From Microcyclospora pomicola (lineage: Eukaryota > Ascomycota > Dothideomycetes > Capnodiales), in assembly GCA_002786065.1 (NCBI GenBank), contig NHNY01000012.1, positions 186,001 through 250,000 on the forward strand: a stretch of DNA of 64,000 nt, in the 5' to 3' direction. The notes beneath the pieces are model-generated. The model was not told the origin of the DNA and ran no database searches. It saw only the letters and a program-made list of their open reading frames with translations. A program made the translations under genes and the position numbers. The first letter of the stretch is position 1; every line of letters starts with the position of its first letter. Positions 57,101 through 64,000 of the stretch are shown here, one piece after another.

Positions 57101-57763
57101 CCAATGCTTCTTCTCCGGGTCGGGTAGATCGTCTTCGCTTCCGTCTATATAGCGGGGCCACCCGTTGATAACGCCCGTTTGAGTACCACACGTTATCGAG
57201 ACGCCAGCTTGCAACGTAGGCAGATGGATACAGTCTTCCAATTTCAAGCCACGGGACGTACATCATCGTTGTGGTCATTGTCGGCATTCCCGGCAAATTT
57301 CATGCTGACGCAACCAGCTATACTATATTCGAGTGCCGTCGAGGGTCTGGCCATGGCGACGGCACACTGACACAGGTGAGTTGGAGCATGTGGGTGGTCT
57401 GGCCCGCTCATGGCCGCAGGTGTTTAAAATTATGTTTCGTCCTCGAGATTCTGCAGTGACATTATCCGAGCAGGCTCATAGCTCGTGTGAGATGTGCTGT
57501 TCGGCCGAAATCGAGATTGCCAATCTTCGTGGTGGCCTGATGCGATCACAGCTGAACGAAAGGATACACCGTGATCTGATACATGCATCCAGAGCACATG
57601 CATGCATATTGCTTACAAGATCTGATACGTTGACGAGAGTTGATCTGGATTTCTCTATCAATATGCTAACTGACTCAAAATGTGCACTGCAACTGCAGGA
57701 TGGCAAACCCGGATATACGCCTTAATGACCAAGAACGCCGGGGAACATTCACGATGAATGCAA
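54127..57763. other. 3.6 kb without a confident gene
   Basis: The left end must hold the MedA promoter and leader; long promoters are usual for developmental regulators. Two spots look weakly gene-like. On the plus strand 56140–56584 ends at a strong GTAAGT donor, followed by an open piece at 56700–56880. On the minus strand 57300–57011 has a GTACGT donor and a Lys/Asp/Pro-rich open piece. Neither gives a consistent frame, so both are left uncalled. A CAC/CAT-rich simple stretch lies at about 56965–57015. Confidence 0.35.
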
Positions 57764-60700
57764 TCACCAGTCCATGCCCTTGGCGCCTCTTTCCCCACCC
57801 GCAAGGATCTGCTGTGCTTTGCCTTCAGCACCGAGGCCGTTCTGCAGATGGCTGGCCTGAATACCCTTACGACCCTTCATCTTCATGGCATCGAGTTTCT
57901 TGTCCATCTCCTCGAACGGCCCATGGACCTCGGTCTCTTCCTTGCGGACCTTGTACTTCTCCGTTCCGAGCACGCCATCTAGCTCTTCAACAGGCGGCAA
58001 CTTGACATACACGTTACCGTCCTCTCGGGCCTCGACCGGGAATGTCGCAATATTGACGGTTTCGTCGTTGCTGCATCCACCAGCCTCTTCGCCGCCGAGT
58101 GTGTAGTTCCGCTTGTGCAACGGACATGAGACCCACAACTTGTTGTTCTCGACGTCCTCGCCAATCAAACCATCACTGAGCACGAAGGCGCGCTTGTGCG
58201 GGCACATTTGCTGCGTGGCATAGTACTTGCCTTTGACCTTGAAGATCGCCAGCTGCGTGTCGCCTCGCTTGACAGCTACACTGGACCCGGTCGGCGAGTC
58301 CGAGAACTGCTCGCTCTTGGCCAGTGGCTGCCAGCTGAGGTCGGTCCATTGTGTACCCTTGAAGTTCTCTGTCACCGACTCCTTAGGCCAGTAGGCAGGC
58401 CGTGATTGTGTGCGATCCTCGACCTGTTCGATAGCGTCCAAGGTTTCGTCTGTGTTGGCGAATTGCGAAAAGGCCTTCATACGCTCGGGCGACTTCAAGG
58501 TCTCGGTCCATTCGCAGAAGAATGTGCCGACCAAATCCTCCATCTGCTTCTCCAGATCCGCGCAAATGCCGAGCTTGTCCTCCAAGATGACCTCGCGCAG
58601 GTATTTGATCCCGCCAGGAAGGTTCTCAACCCATCGAGCTGTTCGCTGAAGTTTGTCGGCTGTGCGTATGTAGAAAGCAATGTAACGGTCTATAATTGGC
58701 ACCACATCGTCTGGAGGGACGTCCTTGGCAAGGAGATCGCAGTGTCGAGGCTTGGCTCCACCGTTGCCACCTACGAAGATGTTCCAACCTTTGTCGGTAG
58801 CAATGAGACCGAAGTCCTTGCTTTGTGCCTCTGCACACTCACGAATGCAGCCTGATACACCGGCCTTGAATTTGTGCGGGCTTCGAATACTCTTGTAGCG
58901 CTCCTCCAAACGGACGGCCATGCCCACACTGTCGCCGATGCCGAAGCGGCACCATGTTGTGCCAACACAGCTCTTGACGGTACGAAGACTCTTAGCGTAT
59001 GCATGTCCTGACTGTAGAAAATGTCAGTGGTTTGCTTTTCTCCGAGTCGCACTACGAATATGTTGCGACTCATCACGTGACGACAATTGCTTACCTCTAG
59101 ACCGCCATCGATTAGTTCCTTCCAGATCAATGGTAAGTCGTTCTTCCGAGCTCCGAACATATCGATACGCTGGCCACCAGTGATTTTGCAGTACAACCCA
59201 TATTTCTTCGCTACAGTACCCATGACGATCAACTTCTCGGCCGTAATTTCTCCTCCAGAGACACGAGGGACCACGGAGAATGTTCCATTGCGCTGGATGT
59301 TGGCGAGGAACCGATCGTTGGTGTCTTGCAGACCTCGGCGATCCTTGTCAAGAATGTGCTTGTTGAACAGTGATGCGGTGATGGAGCCAATCGCAGGTTT
59401 GCAGACTTCGCAGCCAGTTGAGTTCGCGTCCTTGCCGCACTCTTTCATGATCTCGGGAAAGGTCTCTAGGTGCTTGACGTAGATGATGTTGAACAGATCC
59501 GCACGCGAGTAATCGAAGTGTGGGCACAAGTGGTTCTTGACCTCCTGGCCCATGGACTTCATGGTCTTGTTGAAGAGTGTTTGAATCAGAGGCATACATC
59601 CTCCACATCCGGTACCTGCTTTTGTGCAAGACTTCACATCGCCAATGGACTTGCAAGTGCCATCCTTGACACTCTTGCACACGTCGCCTTTGGTAACGTT
59701 GTGGCAAGAGCAGACCTGCACATCATCGTCTAGATCGTCTCCATCGTCGTCGCCGCTCTTCGCGCCGACGATGAACTCGCTAGGTGACACTTCAAGAGCT
59801 TTCTTGTTCTTGACCATCGGTACGAGCTTGATATAATCTTTTGTGTCACCAATCATCATGCCACCAAGAAGGTATTTCCCGTCCATCGAGAACAGGTATT
59901 TCTTGTAGACCTGTTGGAAGGGGTCCTTGTAGGTGAGAGCCTTGACAGCTGGCGGAGGCGGACCGTCAGTGAGACTCTTCACCGCGTCTTGACCATCAGC
60001 AGCGCCTTCCTTCTTGGCGCCCCGTCGAGAAACAGGAGCTGACTTTGGTCCGTCTCGATCGGCGAAGAAGTCACCGAAACTTGCAACCTCAACGCCCAGA
60101 AGTTTCAGCTTGGTGCTCAAGTCCGGGGTCGCAAATTTACGAGGAGTGTGCGCCTTTGCTTGGGTAAGGTTGAACGCGAGAACGTCAGCCATCTCGATAC
60201 CAGGTGCAATCAATCCGAACGTTTGGCTCTCCCAGCTAGCGCATTCGCCGATTGCGTAGACGTCGGCAGCGGAAGTAGACAAGTCGGGGCTGACAATAAT
60301 CCCACCTCCACGGTCGGCACAGTTGATGCCTGAACTTCGGGCGAGCTCATCCCTGGCCTTGATGCCAATAGCGAAGCATATGCAGGTGCAGTCCATTGAC
60401 TCGCCGTCCTCGAATGTGACACCCGTGACGTTGTTCTCGCCGTCGGTGTTGATCTTGCCAACTCGCTTGCTGAGGAGTACATCCAAGCCAAGAGCCCGTA
60501 CTTGCTCAACAACCATTGTCCCGGCATCGCCATCCAGTTGTCTGCTGAGCACCCATCTATTACGCTCAATGAGCTTGACCTTTGAGAACTTTTCCAGATC
60601 CATCATGGCTTTGGCGGCCTCGAGACCTAGTAAACCACCACCCACCACAGCACCATCGGTACCGCCTTTGGTGGCGGAGAAGGCAATCAACTTCTGCAGA

Positions 60701-61206
60701 TCTTCGATTGTGCGGTAGACAAAAACACCATTTGCATCGTGACCAGGTGTGTGCCTTGGTAGTAACGCATCTGAGCCAGTAGCCAGGACGAGTATGTCAT
60801 ACGGGACAGTTTGACCTTGCGAGGTCTCCACTGATTTCTTTTCGGTGTCGATCGAAGTGACGAGTGTGTTGAGGTGATAGTTCAAGGACCCTTCCGGCAT
60901 GGAAGCATACCATGATGCTGGATTCAGGTACAGATTCTCGACCTCTCGATGTTGAAAGAAGCTGGTCAATCCAACTCTGTTGTATGCCAGATGTGCTTCC
61001 TCCCCAATCACGATCACATCGTATTCTCTCCTCTTCACGTCATACTTCATCAGCTTCTCGATGAAGGCAATCCCGACCATTCCCAACCCCACCACCACTA
61101 CGCGCTTCCTCTTGGTATCTTTGGGGATCTCGTCCATCTCTGCCAGCTTCTCGACCTTGTCCGGCAGGACATTGGCCTCGGGGTCGTTCCACTCGCTATT
61201 ACTCAT
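57764..61206 (-). CDS. niiA: Assimilatory nitrite reductase (NAD(P)H)
   Basis: Reduces nitrite to ammonium in the cytosol. Two exons (intron 59094–59012) give 1119 residues, close to Aspergillus NiiA. The N-terminal FAD/NAD domains have VVVGLGMVG at about 37–45, and [13 protein letters not shown]. The BFD-like [2Fe-2S] region is [11 protein letters not shown]...GTGCGGCMP. Two nitrite/sulfite reductase repeats carry the siroheme/[4Fe-4S] Cys set ([10 protein letters not shown] and [10 protein letters not shown]). A C-terminal Rieske-like domain has CPHKRAF and CPLHKRNY. The intron falls between GGLE and SGHAYAKS and is confirmed by the restored conserved sequence. It is divergent from niaD, the classical arrangement for co-regulation by NirA and AreA-type factors. 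Confidence 0.97.
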
Positions 61207-62541
61207 GGCTAAGAAATGACTTGAGGAGAAACAACAGAAAGGAAATGAAACTGAATGCTATGAACGGAGCAGTGAGAGGTGATAAGGCAGACCTTTAGGT
61301 TGAGATTGGAGAAGCGACTACCCACCACAGCCTATCACGACCGCCGGCATTATACAACCTTTGATGCAAGCTGCTCGGGACAGCGTGTCGCGGCCAAGCA
61401 GCATGGTAAGCCAAGCCGAAGCTCCAGGCCGGAGAAGCATTGGGTTTGCGGCCGCAACACCTCCACGCGGGAATCTGGTGGCAACAATGACAACAACATC
61501 GAAGCGTCCAGGTCAGAAGTGCGATAAAGCTTCTCCGGTCGATGGTATTGATAAGTGAATGGAGGGGCATGAGTGGGTGGCTTGACCAACCCACCCGGCA
61601 CCGATAAGCCTGCAGGAGATCGTGGTGCACTTACGGAACGGAACCTGACAGTGGCGACATTCTCGCCATAAGTCGGAGCGGCACATGGCAGACAGGGGAG
61701 CCCATCCATTCGCTCGCTCTTCATCCACGCCAGATGGGAAGAAAGCCTGGGGTTCCATTGGGGGTCTGGAGTTGGTGCGTGTGTGCACTACGCAATCCAG
61801 TACGTGATGGGATTTTGCATCGTAAGAAACGCCGCAGAAATCTCGATGCGGCATCTCCGTCGCTGCGCCAAGCTAAATTTCCGACTTCACCTGGACTTCA
61901 CGCCTACTGTCGATGCCTCCCTCAATCATTCCGTGTATACCGCCCCAAGCATGGGTTCCAAGACGATCACAGATGCACGATTTGATCATGACTCTGGTTC
62001 TGTGGTCAAGCAGATGTGATCCCAATCTCATACTATAGTGAGAACGAATGATAGTGGTCTTGATGACTGGCATAGGGCTGCGGCTATCCCGATTCGGTCA
62101 GCAACTGATAAGAATCCATTTCTGCCAATCGTCTGGTCTGCTTCTACGCCGACATGTCTGGACCGATCGATGAAACGCGATTCTCTAGGCGGGCCTTCAG
62201 TATCCGTATTGTCGATCGTTCTTCCGCGGACACATCTCGCATCGCCCTTCTGTCCCTACTCGGTGCGTGGCCACGTTACCCTCTCCATACTGGACGGGAG
62301 CGCATGACAAACATGGGCAACTCGTCTCTGGAGATGTGCAGTCTATGCATGGCAGCATGGTTATGCCGTCGGGCACCCGTACCCATTCTTCTCTTCTCCG
62401 TCTTGATCGGGTAGGGTTTGGTGCAGTGATCCCACTTATTCCGTCACTTCCTATCCTCTCAGCCTCTTCCTCCAATGCATTACACTTCTCACTTCACCTC
62501 TCTTTTGTCCTTTATGTGCTGCTGTGATCTGTCTCTACACA
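61207..62541. promoter_or_regulatory. Divergent niiA–niaD promoter with HGATAR sites
   Basis: No gene lies in these 1.33 kb. GATA-factor (AreA/NIT2) motifs HGATAR occur at 61280 (TGATAA), 61332 (reverse TGATAG), 61522 (CGATAA), 61549 (TGATAA), 61602 (CGATAA), 62049 (TGATAG) and 62106 (TGATAA). A near match to the NirA consensus CTCCGHGG is TTCCGCGG at 62222–62229 (one mismatch). AreA and NirA control of the divergent pair is established in Aspergillus; occupancy here is inferred from motifs. Confidence 0.7.
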
Positions 62542-64000
62542 ATGTCGATGCCCGAGGAACACTCCAAAGTTTTGCAGAGGAATGATCTAACGGAACTGCC
62601 GCCAACTCCGCCAGACTCGGATCTTGGCGATTGTGAAAAGGCAGATTCGCACGCTTCGGTGTGCTCTGAAGAGGTAGCTGATATCGACATACCTCTGCCT
62701 CCCACCTCACAACGGCCTACACAAGTATTAGATGTCGACAAAAAGACTCCGGATAATTGGCTGCCACGAGATCCCCGGCTGATCAGACTTACTGGTGTCC
62801 ATCCATTCAATGTTGAGGCTCCGCTTTCTGCTTTGTACAATGAAGGTTTTCTTACAAGTCCCGAACTCTTTTATGTTCGAAACCATGGCCACGTCCCGCA
62901 AGTGCATGACGAGGACATACCCGATTGGGAGTTTACTGTTGAGGGTATGGTGGAGCATCCACTGAAGCTCACTTTCAAAGAGCTGCTGGAGCAATACGAG
63001 CAGAAAACATACCCCATCACACTCGTATGCGCTGGTAACCGGAGAAAAGAGCAAAATGTCGTCCGCAAGACCAAAGGTTTCTCGTGGGGCGCTGCTGGAG
63101 TATCGACAGCCTTATGGACTGGCGTGGTCATGGGAGACCTGCTTCGGGCGGCGAAACCCAAACGTGGGGCGAAATATGTCTGCATGGAAGGTGCAGATAA
63201 ACTGCCAAATGGCTATTACGGCACCTCAGTCAAGCTCAACTGGGCACTGGACGACAATCGAGGCATGATGCTGGCACACAAAATGAACGGCGAGACCTTA
63301 ACGCCGGACCACGGAAAGCCCTTGAGATGCGTGATTCCCGGTCAGATTGGTGGCCGGAGTGTGAAGTGGTTGAAGAAGCTTATCGTCACCGCCGCACCAA
63401 GCGACAACTGGTATCACATCTATGACAATAGGGTACTCCCCACCATGATCTCCCCGGAGGAGTCTGCCAACAACCATGAACTTTGGCAGGACGAACGTTA
63501 CGCCATTTACGACCTCAGTACCAATTCTGCCACTGCCTATCCTGCCCACGAAGAACAATTATGTCTTGTGGGTGCTCCTGAGAATTATAAGGTGAAAGGC
63601 TATGCTTATGGTGGCGGTGGACGCCGCGTGACTCGTGTTGAGATCTCACTCGACAAAGGCAAGTCGTGGCGTTTGGCGAACATCAACTATCATGAAGACC
63701 GTTATCGGGAAGCTGGTACGCGTGAGTTGTTTGGTGGCACACTCGATATGGAGTGGCGGGAGACTTGCTTCTGCTGGTGTTTCTGGGATCTCGACATTCC
63801 GGTATCTGAGCTTGCGGAATCACAGGACATCTTTGTGCGTGCAATGGACGAAAGCATGAATCTCCAACCGCGAGATATGTATTGGAGCGTGCTTGGCATG
63901 ATGAACAACCCCTGGTTCCGAGTCACCATCGCCAAGGAAGGCGATTACCTCCGGTTTGAGCACCCGACACAGCCAGCATTGATGCCTGGCGGTTGGATGG
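62542..64000 (+). CDS. niaD: Assimilatory nitrate reductase, 5' part
   Basis: Reduces nitrate to nitrite with NADPH. The frame is open from ATG 62542 to the window end (about 486 residues), so the C-terminal cytochrome b5 and FAD/NAD parts lie outside. A Ser/Pro/Asp-rich leader is followed by the sulfite-oxidase-type molybdopterin domain. It has FYVRNHGHVPQ, the Mo-ligand Cys about 163 in VCAGNRR, the FSWGAAGVSTALWTGV region, YGTSVKLNWALD, and PGQIGGRSVKWLKKL. The Mo-cofactor dimerisation domain begins at about 330 (VLPTMISPEESANNHELWQDERY-type) and includes GYAYGGGGRRVTRVEIS, SWRLANI and ETCFCWCFW. No intron is evident in this part. A possible overlapping upstream ATG lies at 62475. Confidence 0.96.
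   Translation, partial: MSMPEEHSKVLQRNDLTELPPTPPDSDLGDCEKADSHASVCSEEVADIDIPLPPTSQRPTQVLDVDKKTPDNWLPRDPRLIRLTGVHPFNVEAPLSALYNEGFLTSPELFYVRNHGHVPQVHDEDIPDWEFTVEGMVEHPLKLTFKELLEQYEQKTYPITLVCAGNRRKEQNVVRKTKGFSWGAAGVSTALWTGVVMGDLLRAAKPKRGAKYVCMEGADKLPNGYYGTSVKLNWALDDNRGMMLAHKMNGETLTPDHGKPLRCVIPGQIGGRSVKWLKKLIVTAAPSDNWYHIYDNRVLPTMISPEESANNHELWQDERYAIYDLSTNSATAYPAHEEQLCLVGAPENYKVKGYAYGGGGRRVTRVEISLDKGKSWRLANINYHEDRYREAGTRELFGGTLDMEWRETCFCWCFWDLDIPVSELAESQDIFVRAMDESMNLQPRDMYWSVLGMMNNPWFRVTIAKEGDYLRFEHPTQPALMPGGWM

Overview
The window is a filamentous-ascomycete chromosome segment. Introns are short (about 46–135 nt) and mostly GT–AG, coding density is moderate, and the gene set is typically fungal. 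It includes an APSES factor, a MedA-type regulator, a divergent nitrite/nitrate reductase pair, Tos4, Upf2 and eIF5B. The style of the two tiny Cys-rich genes and the CalB-type lipase suggest a Dothideomycete (Capnodiales/Mycosphaerellales-like); this lineage call is inference. I saw no transposon, virus-derived element, rRNA, tRNA or CRISPR array that I could support.

Layout. 1–17.1 kb is dense housekeeping DNA: the end of an unknown gene, an MBP1-type APSES factor, mitochondrial malate dehydrogenase, a GNAT acetyltransferase, a dual-targeted carnitine acetyltransferase, and a head-to-head pair of Irc3-like mitochondrial helicase (-) and UPF2/NMD2 (+). 17.1–25.3 kb is a gene-poor island holding a disordered hypothetical protein, a broken short-chain dehydrogenase remnant and two very small Cys-rich (probable zinc-binding) genes, one of only 29 codons with an intron. 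25.3–36.5 kb carries a CalB-type lipase, a SWI3/RSC8 subunit, a YIP1-family Golgi protein, translation factor eIF5B and a cyclin. 36.5–39.4 kb is non-coding and contains a degenerate minisatellite with a higher-order three-unit period. 39.4–50.2 kb carries a gamma-glutamylcyclotransferase-like protein, an SDR, TOS4, palmitoyl-protein thioesterase, SEC62, ribosomal protein uL11 (RPL12) and the ubiquitin–eL40 fusion. 50.7–54.1 kb has a doubtful membrane ORF and a medusa-type developmental regulator. After a 3.6 kb stretch without a confident gene, the window ends with the nitrate assimilation pair niiA (-) and niaD (+, cut by the window end) sharing a 1.3 kb promoter rich in GATA sites.

How the genes relate. 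niiA and niaD are a true functional unit (nitrate to nitrite to ammonium). MBP1 and TOS4 plausibly form a regulator–target pair (ACGCG cores upstream of TOS4). eIF5B, uL11, ubiquitin–eL40 and Upf2 serve translation and mRNA surveillance; Sec62 and the YIP1 protein serve the secretory pathway. The rest are independent neighbours. Gene models were assembled by hand from splice sites and reading frame, so exon borders are inference except where conserved protein sequence runs across the junction.
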